NCBI RefSeq assembly: GCF_003260275.1
Contig: NZ_QJHB01000010.1
Coordinates: 1 to 64,000 of the forward strand
Source of the DNA: Homoserinimonas sp. OAct 916
GTDB lineage: Bacteria; Actinomycetota; Actinomycetes; Actinomycetales; Microbacteriaceae
DNA length: 64,000 nt
Direction of reading: 5' to 3'
Shown here: positions 56,217 to 64,000 of the stretch, piece by piece
How positions within the stretch are numbered: position 1 is the first letter of the stretch
Layout: each line of letters opens with the position of its first letter
Program-made: the position numbers and the translations under genes
The notes under the pieces: model-generated
What the model was told of the DNA's origin: nothing
Databases searched by the model: none
Seen by the model: the letters and a program-made list of their open reading frames with translations, nothing else

Positions 56217-58148
56217 TCACGCCTCGGTGAAGGTGGGCCAGGTGTCGGGGGCGTCGGTGACGACCTGTCCGGTGGGGCTGGTCCATTCCAGCACTCCCGG
56301 TGAGACCTGGCGTACTTTCCACTCGCCGTGGTGTTTCAGGGTGTGGTGGCTGCGGCACAGGTGTTCCAGGTTCTCGGGGGTGGTGGGGCCGCCTGCTTCG
56401 GCGGGGATGGTGTGGTCGAGGTCGCACCGGGCGGCGGACCGGTTGCAGCCGGGGTGTCGACAGCGGCCGTCTCGAAGCCTCAAGAATCGGCGGAGTTTCG
56501 CGGACGGCCGGTAGGTGTCGGCGGTCAACGCCATGCCGGTGACCGGGTGGGTGAGCAGCCGGATCAGTTTGGGGGCGTCGGCGGCCAGCCGTCGGGCGGT
56601 GGCCGGGTCGATCGGGCCCTTCCCGGCGATCGTCGCCGGCTCCAGGGAGTCTTTCCCGGCGGTGTCGACGTCAGCGCAGGTGCCGGCGTCGGTGCTGGTG
56701 CCGGGGTCGGTGGTGGTGTCGAGGAGGGTGAGCATGGGGATCACGATCGCGACTTCGGCGCGGATGCCGATCCCGGCGTGGTGGGGTGCGTCTTCACAGC
56801 CGGTGGGTTGCCCGGTGAGCAGCAGCTCGGCGATCAGGTCGACCCGGAGCTGGTCGTAGCTGCGCCGCTCCCCGGTCAGCTGGATGCCGGTGCCGCTGTT
56901 CGGGGCGGAGCTGTTCGGGTCGGAGCTGTTCGGGGCGGAGCTGTTCGGGTCGATGGTGTGCGGGGCAAAGGTGCGTGGACCGGCGGCGGTGGTGATCGCT
57001 TTGGCCTGTTGGGTGAGCCGGTCAAAGATGCCCTCCGCCAACACGGTCGGCAAGGTGAGACCGAGCTCGGACATGCCGTCACCGATGTCGGTCACCCAGA
57101 CCCGACGCTGCTGGTGGGCCTGGTCGTACCGTTGCTGGAAGGACACCTCGCCCAGTTTCGCGGCGGTCAGTTGCGCATACCGGCCGAGTCGCCCCGGGGT
57201 GACCTCGGCCGCTTTCTCGAGCACCGCCTGTTCATAGGCGGCGCGCGCGGCCGGGTCCTGGATAGGCAGGCCGTGCTCGGCGATCACCTTCAGGTGGCCG
57301 AGATCGATCCGGCCGGCCTCGAGGGCTTTGACCGTGACGGGGTAGTCGGTGACGAAGGTTTCGGCGTCGCCGACCCGACGAGCCATGCTGCGGTCGGAGA
57401 CCCGGTGCGCGAGGGCAAGATCGGCGACCACCGACCGGTGCGCGATCGACCGCCCGGTGCTGTCCAACGCGGTGCCGTACAGTTCGGTGTTCCCGGCCCG
57501 CACCCACACCGCCAACGCCGCCAGCTCGCGCAGCTCTGCCGCCTGTAGCGCACCCATCTGTCGGCGAAGCGCCACGGTGCGGACGATCGCCGCCGCCGCT
57601 GTTTCGTCGCCCGGACCGAACTCGGTGCCGTCGTCGCCCCGGCACGGGTCGCCGTACGGGTGGCCGCACGGGTTGCCGTACGGGGCGCCGACATTGGACC
57701 GGTCAGCCGCGAACAGGCCGGCAGTGAAGTTGTCCGGAGTGAATTGGTCGTCACTGGGCCGGCCAGCGCTGCACTCGTTGGCACTGTAGCTGTACTCGTT
57801 GGCACTGTAGCTGTACTCGTTGGCACTGTCATTGTGGGCATTGAACTGTCCGGCACCGCTCGTGTCAGCACCGGTCCGGACCGTGCCGTTCTCGCCGGAT
57901 CGGGGCCCGATCCGGTCACCGGGGGGTATCAAGTCATCGACGTCCCACCCACGCACCAGGGCGTCCCAGTCGAGGTCGGTGAGGTCCGTGTCGGGCATCG
58001 CGGTATAGGCCTCGGCGAGAAGGTTGACCCAGGTTTCCTCGTCGAAACCGGCCGGGGTGAAGGAGGCGCTCGGTACCGCGCCATCGGCCCGGGGAACCCG
58101 CGTGACGCGGGGCCCGTCGCCGGCCGGGTATTCGAACGTTTGTTCCAT
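56217..58148 (-). CDS. DUF222 / HNH endonuclease domain protein (13E12-type)
   Basis: A 643-residue protein of a family often present in many copies in actinobacterial genomes. The DUF222 region spans about residues 195-480, and a C-terminal HNH motif is seen as CRHPGCNRSAARCDLDHTIP with a following LCRSHHTLKHHGEW. N-terminal residues 100-190 are repeats (SANEYSY, PYGNPCGH) and a further NSSDP/NSSAP repeat lies near 405-425. ATG 58148 begins MEQTFEYPAG; ATG 58160 is possible. No substrate is known; nuclease activity is inferred from the motif. Confidence 0.87.
   Translation of the reverse strand: MEQTFEYPAGDGPRVTRVPRADGAVPSASFTPAGFDEETWVNLLAEAYTAMPDTDLTDLDWDALVRGWDVDDLIPPGDRIGPRSGENGTVRTGADTSGAGQFNAHNDSANEYSYSANEYSYSANECSAGRPSDDQFTPDNFTAGLFAADRSNVGAPYGNPCGHPYGDPCRGDDGTEFGPGDETAAAAIVRTVALRRQMGALQAAELRELAALAVWVRAGNTELYGTALDSTGRSIAHRSVVADLALAHRVSDRSMARRVGDAETFVTDYPVTVKALEAGRIDLGHLKVIAEHGLPIQDPAARAAYEQAVLEKAAEVTPGRLGRYAQLTAAKLGEVSFQQRYDQAHQQRRVWVTDIGDGMSELGLTLPTVLAEGIFDRLTQQAKAITTAAGPRTFAPHTIDPNSSAPNSSDPNSSAPNSGTGIQLTGERRSYDQLRVDLIAELLLTGQPTGCEDAPHHAGIGIRAEVAIVIPMLTLLDTTTDPGTSTDAGTCADVDTAGKDSLEPATIAGKGPIDPATARRLAADAPKLIRLLTHPVTGMALTADTYRPSAKLRRFLRLRDGRCRHPGCNRSAARCDLDHTIPAEAGGPTTPENLEHLCRSHHTLKHHGEWKVRQVSPGVLEWTSPTGQVVTDAPDTWPTFTEA
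56896..56955. repeat. 15-bp tandem repeat in the DUF222 gene
   Basis: Four 15-bp units alternating CTGTTCGGGGCGGAG and CTGTTCGGGTCGGAG, which encode alternating NSSAP/NSSDP pentapeptides. A pairwise alternation suggests duplication of a 30-bp pair. Confidence 0.95.
57645..57692. repeat. 12-bp tandem repeat in the DUF222 gene
   Basis: Four related 12-bp units (e.g. CGGGTCGCCGTA, CGGGTTGCCGTA) encode a Gly/Pro/Tyr/Cys-rich PYGNP-like segment in the N-terminal region. Confidence 0.8.
57774..57830. repeat. 21-bp tandem repeat in the DUF222 gene
   Basis: Two full 21-bp copies of CTCGTTGGCACTGTAGCTGT+A and a partial third encode SANEYSY heptapeptides near the N terminus. Confidence 0.95.
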
Positions 58149-58299
58149 ATGAAGAGTCAACCACAGGCCACCGACATTGCCTCGGGCACCGCGAAAAACC
58201 GGTGGATCACCGTGGTGGACTCACTCGCACGTACAACTTCGATCGTTCTTGCTGATCCGAAGGACAAACAACGATGAAGGGCGAGGCCAACGGCCGAGC

Positions 58300-58653
58300 T
58301 CAGACCTTCTTGACGACGCTCGACTTCAGCTGGGTGGGGCCCACGCCGTCGACCTTGCAGTCGATGTCGTGGTCGCCGACCCCCTGAACCAATCGGATGC
58401 CGCGTACCTTGGTGCCCACCTTGATCACGGTGGAGCTGCCTTTGATCTTGAGGTCTTTGATAACGGTGACGGTGTCGCCGTCGGCCAGCGGGTTGCCGAC
58501 AGCGTCCCTGATAACGGGATCGTCGGCATCCTCTCCATCCGCATCGGCGACCGGCGCCCACTCATGCCCGCACATCGGGCAGACCAGCAGTGTTCCCAGC
58601 TCGTAGGCGTGCTCGCTGGCGCATTCGGGACACAGGGGAAGAGAATCGGTCAT
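58300..58653 (-). CDS. PhnA/YjdM zinc-ribbon family protein
   Basis: A 117-residue protein: N-terminal zinc ribbon with two CxxC pairs (PLCPECASEH and LVCPMCGHEW), an acidic linker, and the PhnA C-terminal domain (DTVTVIKDLKIKGSSTVIK, VRGIRLV). Despite the historical name, this family is not shown to degrade phosphonates; function unknown. Stand-alone. Confidence 0.92.
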   Translation of the reverse strand: MTDSLPLCPECASEHAYELGTLLVCPMCGHEWAPVADADGEDADDPVIRDAVGNPLADGDTVTVIKDLKIKGSSTVIKVGTKVRGIRLVQGVGDHDIDCKVDGVGPTQLKSSVVKKV

Positions 58654-58787
58654 CTGTTCAGGCTACCGCCGGATCACGTCCGGCTCCCCACCCGCACAGG
58701 CTGGTGGTCGCGCTCCGCCCTGTTCGTGGAACCTCCTCGCGCACGCCAGAATGGGAGCGACAGATTCCACCAGTGCAAGGAGCAGCC

Positions 58788-60206
58788 GTGACCCCCGACG
58801 AATTCCGCACCTACGGCCACGAGCTGATCGACTTGATCGCCAACTATCGCGAGCAGATCGAGGACCGCCCGGTGATGTCACAGGTGTCCCCCGGGGACGT
58901 GAAGGCGAAACTCCCGACTGCGGCGCCGCAGCAACCGGAGCCGTTCGAAGACATCATCGCGGATGTGGACGAATTGATCGTTCCGGGACTGACGCACTGG
59001 CAGCATCCGTCATTCTTCGGCTACTTTCCGGCGAATTCCAGCCTGTCCTCGGTGCTCGGCGACCTGGTCTCCACCGGGCTCGGCTCACTCGGCCTGTCCT
59101 GGCAGTCCGCCCCGGCCCTGACCGAGGTGGAGGAGGTGACCGTGAACTGGATGCGGCAGTTGCTGGGGCTGTCCGACCGGTTCAGCGGGGTGATCCAGGA
59201 CACGGCATCGACCAGCACCCTGGTTGCGTTGATCAGCGCCCGGGAACGGGCATCCGACTACGCCCTTGTTCGCGGAGGACTGCAGGACGGTCAGAGGCCG
59301 CTGCGCATCTACGCGTCGGCGCACGCGCACAGCTCGGTCGACAAGGCGGCCCTGCTCGCAGGCTTCGGCCGAGACAACATCCGGTACATCGAGACGGATG
59401 CCGATCACGCGATGATCCCGGAGGCATTGGCCCTGGCGATCGCCGATGACACGGTGAACGGCTTCACCCCGTGCGCCGTGGTGGCGACCACAGGCACCAC
59501 GGCGACGACCGCTATCGACCCGCTGGAGGAGATCGGGCGGATCGCCGAGGCGAACGGCGTGTGGCTGCATGTGGATTCGGCGATGGCCGGATCGGCGATG
59601 ATCCTGCCGGAATGCCGCTGGATGTGGGCGGGCATCGAATACGCCGATTCGATTGTCGTGAACACGCACAAGTGGCTCGGGGTGGCGTTCGACTGCTCGC
59701 TCTACTTCGTGCGCGACCCGCAGCATCTGGTGCGGGTGATGAGCACAAACCCGAGCTATCTGCAGTCCAGCGTCGACAGCGAGGTGGCGAACCTGCGCGA
59801 CTGGGGCATCCCGCTGGGGCGCCGTTTTCGTGCGCTGAAGCTTTGGTTCATGCTCCGCGCCGAGGGGGTCGAGGCGATTCAGGCCAGGTTGCGCCGTGAC
59901 TTGGAGAATGCCCGCTGGCTGGCTGAGCAGGTGGCGGCGCAACCAGGGTGGCACGTCGTTGCACCGGTGAACCTGCAGACGGTGTGCGTTCGCCACGAAC
60001 CGGACGGACTCACCCGCGACGAACTCGATGCGCACACGCAGACCTGGGCCGAGGCGCTGAACAGCTCGGGGCACGCTTTCGTGACGCCGGCCATCCTCGA
60101 CGGCCAGTGGATGGTACGCCTGTCGGTCGGCTCGCTCGGCACCGAGCGCCGACACGTAGAAAAGCTGTGGGCCGCCCTGCGGGACGTGGTTGCCTGGCAG
60201 GCGTAG
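58788..60206 (+). CDS. Group II PLP-dependent amino-acid decarboxylase
   Basis: Aromatic-L-amino-acid decarboxylase-like enzyme. Family motifs are HWQHPSFFGYFPANSS, QDTASTSTLVALISARE, HVDSAMAGSA (PLP-binding Asp; usual motif HVDAAYAGSA) and NTHKWLGVAFDCS with the Schiff-base Lys. 472 residues. GTG 58788 has AAGGAG 5 nt upstream. Substrate may be Trp, Tyr, Phe or DOPA; not predictable. Confidence 0.92.
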   Translation: MTPDEFRTYGHELIDLIANYREQIEDRPVMSQVSPGDVKAKLPTAAPQQPEPFEDIIADVDELIVPGLTHWQHPSFFGYFPANSSLSSVLGDLVSTGLGSLGLSWQSAPALTEVEEVTVNWMRQLLGLSDRFSGVIQDTASTSTLVALISARERASDYALVRGGLQDGQRPLRIYASAHAHSSVDKAALLAGFGRDNIRYIETDADHAMIPEALALAIADDTVNGFTPCAVVATTGTTATTAIDPLEEIGRIAEANGVWLHVDSAMAGSAMILPECRWMWAGIEYADSIVVNTHKWLGVAFDCSLYFVRDPQHLVRVMSTNPSYLQSSVDSEVANLRDWGIPLGRRFRALKLWFMLRAEGVEAIQARLRRDLENARWLAEQVAAQPGWHVVAPVNLQTVCVRHEPDGLTRDELDAHTQTWAEALNSSGHAFVTPAILDGQWMVRLSVGSLGTERRHVEKLWAALRDVVAWQA

Positions 60207-60215
60207 GCTTACCCG

Positions 60216-61412
60216 GTGCTTGACGATTTCTCCGCCGAACCGGCCACGCCAGAACACCAGGCACAGTCCGACGGACGAAACTACAGCGCACTGACCGCTC
60301 GACTCGACCCGGCGGCGGTGCGCGAATTCCGGCGCCGAGCGAAAGCCGACCGCGAACCGTGGGCGGCATTCGCCCCGTCCACGCTGCTCATCTGGATCAT
60401 CGTCCCGGTCCTTGTGATCGTCTTTCTTGTCGTCGGCGCGATGATCTTGAGCGGAGTCGTGGTCACGATGGTGAGCACATCGGGCGGGTTTTCGCCAAAC
60501 GGCTTCGGTGGCGGCGGCGCCCTCGCCGCGCCCGTGATCGGCCTGGCGGCTGTCGCAATCTTCGTCGCGGTCATCGTGCGGATCATTCGTCAACGTAGCG
60601 CCGGCGGCCAATGGGCGAGATGGTACCGCCTGTTCACGTTTGCCGCCGCGAACGGGCTGAGCGCGCATCCGCACTCGACGAATCCGCAGTATCCGGGCAG
60701 CATCTTCGGCTACGGCAATGATCGGGTCGCCTACGACCGCCTGCAGGCGGCGTCCGGCCGCTTCCTCGACATCGGCAACTATCGTTTCAGCACCGGCTCC
60801 GGAGACGACAAGGTGACCCGCCTCTGGGGTTTCATGGCCCTCCGACTCGACCGGCGACTCCCCCACATGATGCTGGACGCGCGCAGCAACAACGCCCTGT
60901 TCGGTTCCAACCTGCCTGTGTCGTTCAGCAAAGACCAGGTGCTCTCGTTGGAGGGCGACTTCGACCGCCATTTCACGCTGTACTGCCCGCGCGACTACCA
61001 GCGCGACGCGCTCTACATCTTCACCCCCGACCTGATGGCGCTGCTGATCGACAACGCCGGTGCTTTCGACGTGGAGATCGTCGACGACTGGATGTTCGTC
61101 TACAGTTCGACACCGTTCGACATGATCGACGAGGTGACGCTGCGCCGGCTGTTCCGGATCGTCGACACGGTCGGTGCGAAAACCCTCAGCCAGAGTGAAC
61201 GGTATCGGGACGAGCGGATGGTCGCAGCCGGCGACCCACTGGCCAGGGTCTCCTTGAGCTCAAACCGGATCGGGGCAGGTGGTTCTCGCTTGAAGCGACG
61301 AACGCCGTGGCCGGGCATCGTGATCTTTGCCCTGATCTTCGCCGGGATCGTCTATTTCATGTTCACGGTCGTGCTCGGCCCGGTTGCCGGCGAGTTCTTC
61401 AGCCCGTTCTAG
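60216..61412 (+). CDS. Membrane protein of unknown function
   Basis: A 398-residue protein beginning at GTG 60216, nine bases after the decarboxylase stop. Membrane segments near residues 55-85 and 103-127 bracket a Gly-rich loop, a soluble domain (about 150-340) contains several hydrophobic strands with LDRRLPHMMLDARSNNALF and RHFTLYCPRDYQRDALYIF, and a last membrane segment lies near 368-390. I do not recognise a family with confidence. Co-direction and spacing suggest joint transcription with the decarboxylase. Confidence 0.7.
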   Translation: MLDDFSAEPATPEHQAQSDGRNYSALTARLDPAAVREFRRRAKADREPWAAFAPSTLLIWIIVPVLVIVFLVVGAMILSGVVVTMVSTSGGFSPNGFGGGGALAAPVIGLAAVAIFVAVIVRIIRQRSAGGQWARWYRLFTFAAANGLSAHPHSTNPQYPGSIFGYGNDRVAYDRLQAASGRFLDIGNYRFSTGSGDDKVTRLWGFMALRLDRRLPHMMLDARSNNALFGSNLPVSFSKDQVLSLEGDFDRHFTLYCPRDYQRDALYIFTPDLMALLIDNAGAFDVEIVDDWMFVYSSTPFDMIDEVTLRRLFRIVDTVGAKTLSQSERYRDERMVAAGDPLARVSLSSNRIGAGGSRLKRRTPWPGIVIFALIFAGIVYFMFTVVLGPVAGEFFSPF

Positions 61413-61434
61413 CGCCAGGCGCTCAACCAGATTC

Positions 61435-62070
61435 TCACTTGGAGCGGGGCGTGTGCTCGCCGAGCAGATCGGTGAACGATGTCGTCAACGCCAGCGGGTC
61501 GACCGGCGAGGGCGAACGAGTGGAGACGGACACCAATTCAGCGAGTTCGGCGCCGGCACGTTCGATCCGTGCGGGCAGGGTGTTCGCGACATCCGCCTCG
61601 GTGCCCCAGTCTGCGGTGGCGGCGAAGACGGCCGTCGGCACCACGATCGCGTGCAGGTAGGTGAACAGCGGTCGCATCGAATATTCCAGTGCCAGCGAAT
61701 GGCGCGGCGTGCCGCCCGTGGCTCCCATCAGCACGGGCATGCCGGACAGGGATTGCGGCTCGAGCAGGTCGACGAATGACTTGAACAGGCCGCTGTAGCT
61801 GCTGGTGAAGATCGGCGAAACCACGATCAGTCCGTCAGCAGTGGTGACCGTGTCGATGACGCGGCCAAGGGCCGGACTCGGAAAGCCGGTGAGCAGGTTG
61901 TTGGTCACCTCGGTGGCGATGTCGCGCAGTTCGAACACGTCGACGGCGACATCGATCTGGTCCAGGCGAAGCCGCGCCACGGTGGCATCGGCCAGGCGAT
62001 CGGCGAGCAGCCGCGACGACGACGGCTGGCTGAGCCCGGCGGTGACCACCGAAATCCTGCGGGAGGCCAT
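61435..62070 (-). CDS. NADPH-dependent FMN reductase (CE1759-like)
   Basis: Flavodoxin-fold reductase. The phosphate loop is VVTAGLSQPSSSRLLADRL, then VSPIFTSSYSGLFKSFVDLL and the conserved ATGGTPRHSLALEYSMRPLF block of the CE1759 family. 211 residues. ATG 62070 lies one base past the stop of the flavin monooxygenase gene, so the two are co-transcribed; it can supply reduced flavin to that LLM enzyme. Ribosome-binding site is weak, consistent with coupling. Confidence 0.88.
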   Translation of the reverse strand: MASRRISVVTAGLSQPSSSRLLADRLADATVARLRLDQIDVAVDVFELRDIATEVTNNLLTGFPSPALGRVIDTVTTADGLIVVSPIFTSSYSGLFKSFVDLLEPQSLSGMPVLMGATGGTPRHSLALEYSMRPLFTYLHAIVVPTAVFAATADWGTEADVANTLPARIERAGAELAELVSVSTRSPSPVDPLALTTSFTDLLGEHTPRSK

Positions 62071-62071
62071 A

Positions 62072-63250
62072 TCATTCAACTGCTTTCACTGACGGGGATG
62101 ACGCATCTACCAGGGCGGATCCCGACACCGACTCTCCGGTTGCTGACCCTGCCGAGCCTATACCTGCCGACTGCTGGGTGAGCTTCGCTTGGAGCAGGGA
62201 TGCGTGGGTGGGGGCATCGGGAACGTGAGCCGGACGGTCAGCAGCGAATTCGCGTCGGAGCACTGGCACGACCTCCTCGCCGAGCAGATCGAGCTGTTCG
62301 AGCACCGTCTTCAGGGGAAGGCCGGCGTGATCCATCAGGAACAGTTGGCGCTGGTAGTCGCCGAAGCTGTCGCGCATGGAGGCGTACTTGTCGATGACCT
62401 CCTGCGGGCTGCCCACGGTGAGCGGGGTCTGCGCGGTGAAATCCTCCATGCTCGGACCGTGGCCGTAGACCGGGGCGTTGTCGAAGTACGGCCGGAACTC
62501 GTTCACCGCGTCCTGCGAGTTCTTGCGCATGAACGCCTGGCCGCCGAGCCCGACGATCGCCTGGTCGGCGGTTCCGTGGCCGTAGTGCTCGAACCGCTGG
62601 CGATAGAGCGAGATCAGCCGCATGTAGTGTTCCTTCGGCCAGAAGATGTTGTTGGCGAAAAAGCCATCGCCGTAGTAGGCCGCCTGTTCGGCAATCTCCG
62701 GCGAGCGGATGCTGCCGTGCCAGACGAAGGGGGGAACGCCGTCCAGCGGCCTGGGCGTGGACTGGAAACCCTGTAACGGGGTGCGGAACCTACCCGACCA
62801 GTCCACTACGTCCTCCCGCCACAGCCGATGCAGCAACGCGTAGTTCTCCACCGCCAGTTCGATGCCCTGGCGGATGTCCTTGCCGAACCACGGGTAGACG
62901 GGGCCGGTGTTGCCGCGCCCCATCATCACATCGACGCGGCCGTCGGCCAAGTGTTGCAACATGGCGAAGTCTTCGGCGATCTTCACCGGGTCGTTGGTGG
63001 TGATCAGCGTCGTTGAGGTGCTCAGGATGAGCCTCTTCGTCGTCGCCGCAATGAACCCGAGCAGAGTGGTGGGACTGGACGGCACGAACGGCGGATTGTG
63101 GTGTTCCCCCGTCGCGAAGACGTCGAGGCCAACCTCCTCGGCCTTCTGGGCGATGGCCACCATCGACTTGATTCGCTCGTACTCAGTGACGGTGTACCCC
63201 GTGGTCGGGTCGGTCGTCACGTCACCGACACTGAATATTCCGAACTGCAT
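62072..63250 (-). CDS. LLM-class flavin-dependent oxidoreductase
   Basis: Luciferase-like monooxygenase TIM barrel. Starts MQFGIFSVGDVTTDPTTGYTV, with family blocks DVFATGEHHNPPFVPSSP, MMGRGNTGPVYPWFGKD and WHGSIRSPEIAEQAAYYGDG. 392 residues. ATG 63250 has GGAGG 7 nt upstream. A C-terminal low-complexity tail follows the fold. It pairs with the adjacent FMN reductase as a two-component flavin system; substrate not known. Confidence 0.9.
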   Translation of the reverse strand: MQFGIFSVGDVTTDPTTGYTVTEYERIKSMVAIAQKAEEVGLDVFATGEHHNPPFVPSSPTTLLGFIAATTKRLILSTSTTLITTNDPVKIAEDFAMLQHLADGRVDVMMGRGNTGPVYPWFGKDIRQGIELAVENYALLHRLWREDVVDWSGRFRTPLQGFQSTPRPLDGVPPFVWHGSIRSPEIAEQAAYYGDGFFANNIFWPKEHYMRLISLYRQRFEHYGHGTADQAIVGLGGQAFMRKNSQDAVNEFRPYFDNAPVYGHGPSMEDFTAQTPLTVGSPQEVIDKYASMRDSFGDYQRQLFLMDHAGLPLKTVLEQLDLLGEEVVPVLRREFAADRPAHVPDAPTHASLLQAKLTQQSAGIGSAGSATGESVSGSALVDASSPSVKAVE

Positions 63251-63432
63251 TCTGTCCTCCGCCTGCGTGTGGTGCCTACTCGCCACAATCTTCATGCGTT
63301 TGCATATAGGTATGATAACGCCGTCTGTGCCGAATGTATTCCTTTCCCCCTCAAGGAGCCCCAGTGGGCGGTAGATGAGGGAATGAATCGACTATTCCCT
63401 CGACTACTGCACGCTCGGGGGTGCGGGCGGGA

Positions 63433-64000
63433 TCAGACGAGCAACTCGGCAGCGAGCAGCTCAAGCGTGCGCACCCGGCCGGGGGCGGCCTGTGCCGACT
63501 CGGCGGCATAGGCGGACGCCGACGGAGACACCATCACCTCATCAACGCCGAATCGTGATGCCAATTCACGCAGTCGGTCGGCTGCCGCCACAGGCTCATC
63601 AATGATCCAGCGTTCGATCATCCGGTCGATCATCTGCTGCTGCAGTTCGGTCATCGATGCCCGGGCGGCATCTTCAACGGTGTCGACCGCACTGAGCTGT
63701 TGGCCGGAGCGCAGCCGGGCCATCTGCTGCAATTGCGGCAGGGCCAGTGCGAGCGCCTCGGCCCGGGTGGGCGCCACAGACACATTCGCCGTCAAGAAGG
63801 TACGAGGTTCGGCCCACGCCTCGGACGGGGTGAATCCGGTGCGATACAGCTCGAGCGCACGCTCGGTGCCCTCACCGGAGAAGTGATGGGCGAACACATA
63901 GGGCAACCCGAGTGCCGCGGCCAGCTTCGCCGAATAGTCGCTGGAGCCGAGCAGCCACACGTCAGGCACACTGCCCGAACGCGGGGTGGCCTTGAGCAGG
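63433..64000 (-). CDS. LLM-class flavin oxidoreductase, partial at right edge
   Basis: C-terminal part of a luciferase-like oxidoreductase of the MsnO8-like subfamily, recognised from DVWLLGSSDYSAKLAAALGLPY and FAHHFSGEGTERAL, with LTANVSVAPTRAEA later. The frame is open at the edge, so the N-terminal half lies outside. Not clearly in an operon with the first LLM gene: a 182-bp gap separates them. Confidence 0.85.
   Translation of the reverse strand, partial: LLKATPRSGSVPDVWLLGSSDYSAKLAAALGLPYVFAHHFSGEGTERALELYRTGFTPSEAWAEPRTFLTANVSVAPTRAEALALALPQLQQMARLRSGQQLSAVDTVEDAARASMTELQQQMIDRMIERWIIDEPVAAADRLRELASRFGVDEVMVSPSASAYAAESAQAAPGRVRTLELLAAELLV

Noticed and set aside
59085-60971. A 628-codon open frame on the minus strand
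   Set aside because: Antisense to the PLP decarboxylase and the following membrane protein, both of which have clear motifs or a good start. Composition is typical of shadow frames in GC-rich DNA.

Overview
The window is about 63-64% GC chromosomal DNA from a high-GC Gram-positive, most like a member of the Microbacteriaceae (Cryobacterium/Leifsonia/Salinibacterium-type actinobacteria). This rests on gene content and gene order: infC-rpmI-rplT beside a DUF1844 gene, lexA divergent from a LysM gene, the chain hflX-dapF-miaA-miaB-recX-recA-DUF3046-clgR-cinA-pgsA-ftsK-rnj-dapA-thyA/folA-dapB-pnp, and actinobacterial features such as GTG/TTG starts and probable leaderless mRNAs. No rRNA, tRNA, CRISPR array, insertion sequence or phage was recognised.

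Layout. 0.2-3.8 kb: pheST. 3.9-7.3 kb: a glutamate-type amino-acid ABC importer (gluABCD), with an attenuator-like hairpin between binding protein and permeases. 7.4-9.7 kb: a SpoU rRNA methylase and the infC-rpmI-rplT operon, infC using an ATC start. 10-11.9 kb: DUF1844, SseB and a very divergent HisA/PriA that lacks a catalytic aspartate and has no hisB/hisH beside it. 12.2-13.7 kb: LysM protein and lexA, divergent around a good SOS box. 13.7-26.7 kb: hflX, an RsmC-like methylase, dapF, miaA, miaB, recX, recA (second SOS box), DUF3046, clgR, cinA, pgsA, ftsK. 26.8-29.9 kb: a MacAB-like ABC exporter. 30-44.7 kb: rnj, dapA, an arsR-sulP operon, folA/thyA, an epimerase, dapB, histidine phosphatase, M16 peptidase, aldo-keto reductase and pnp. 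45-55.5 kb: a co-directional molybdenum-hydroxylase island (mogA-like, sufU-like, mocA, coxD, coxE, xdhC/coxF, coxS, coxL form II, coxM, coxG, then a 5'-truncated second coxE). 55.5-64 kb: accessory genes (membrane proteins, DUF222-HNH protein, PhnA, PLP decarboxylase, FMN reductase and two LLM flavin oxidoreductases, the last cut by the window edge).

How the genes work together. Most of the window is an old actinobacterial housekeeping block covering SOS response, tRNA modification, lysine/diaminopimelate synthesis, thymidylate synthesis and RNA decay. Three insertions interrupt it: the MacAB-like exporter, arsR-sulP, and the molybdenum-hydroxylase island, which sits where rpsO usually lies upstream of pnp. 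The island is self-contained, carrying three hydroxylase subunits, cofactor chemistry (mogA, mocA, xdhC), maturation proteins (MoxR plus VWA), a membrane tether (coxG) and a SufU-type sulfur-transfer protein.

Two themes stand out. First, the HisA/PriA homologue has lost a catalytic residue and part of a phosphate-binding loop in a locus without its usual histidine-gene neighbours. Second, the window holds over a dozen short tandem repeat arrays (units 10, 12, 15, 17, 18, 20 and 21 bp), mostly in frame inside disordered protein segments or just beside genes. Repeat units differ from locus to locus while the 15-bp period recurs.
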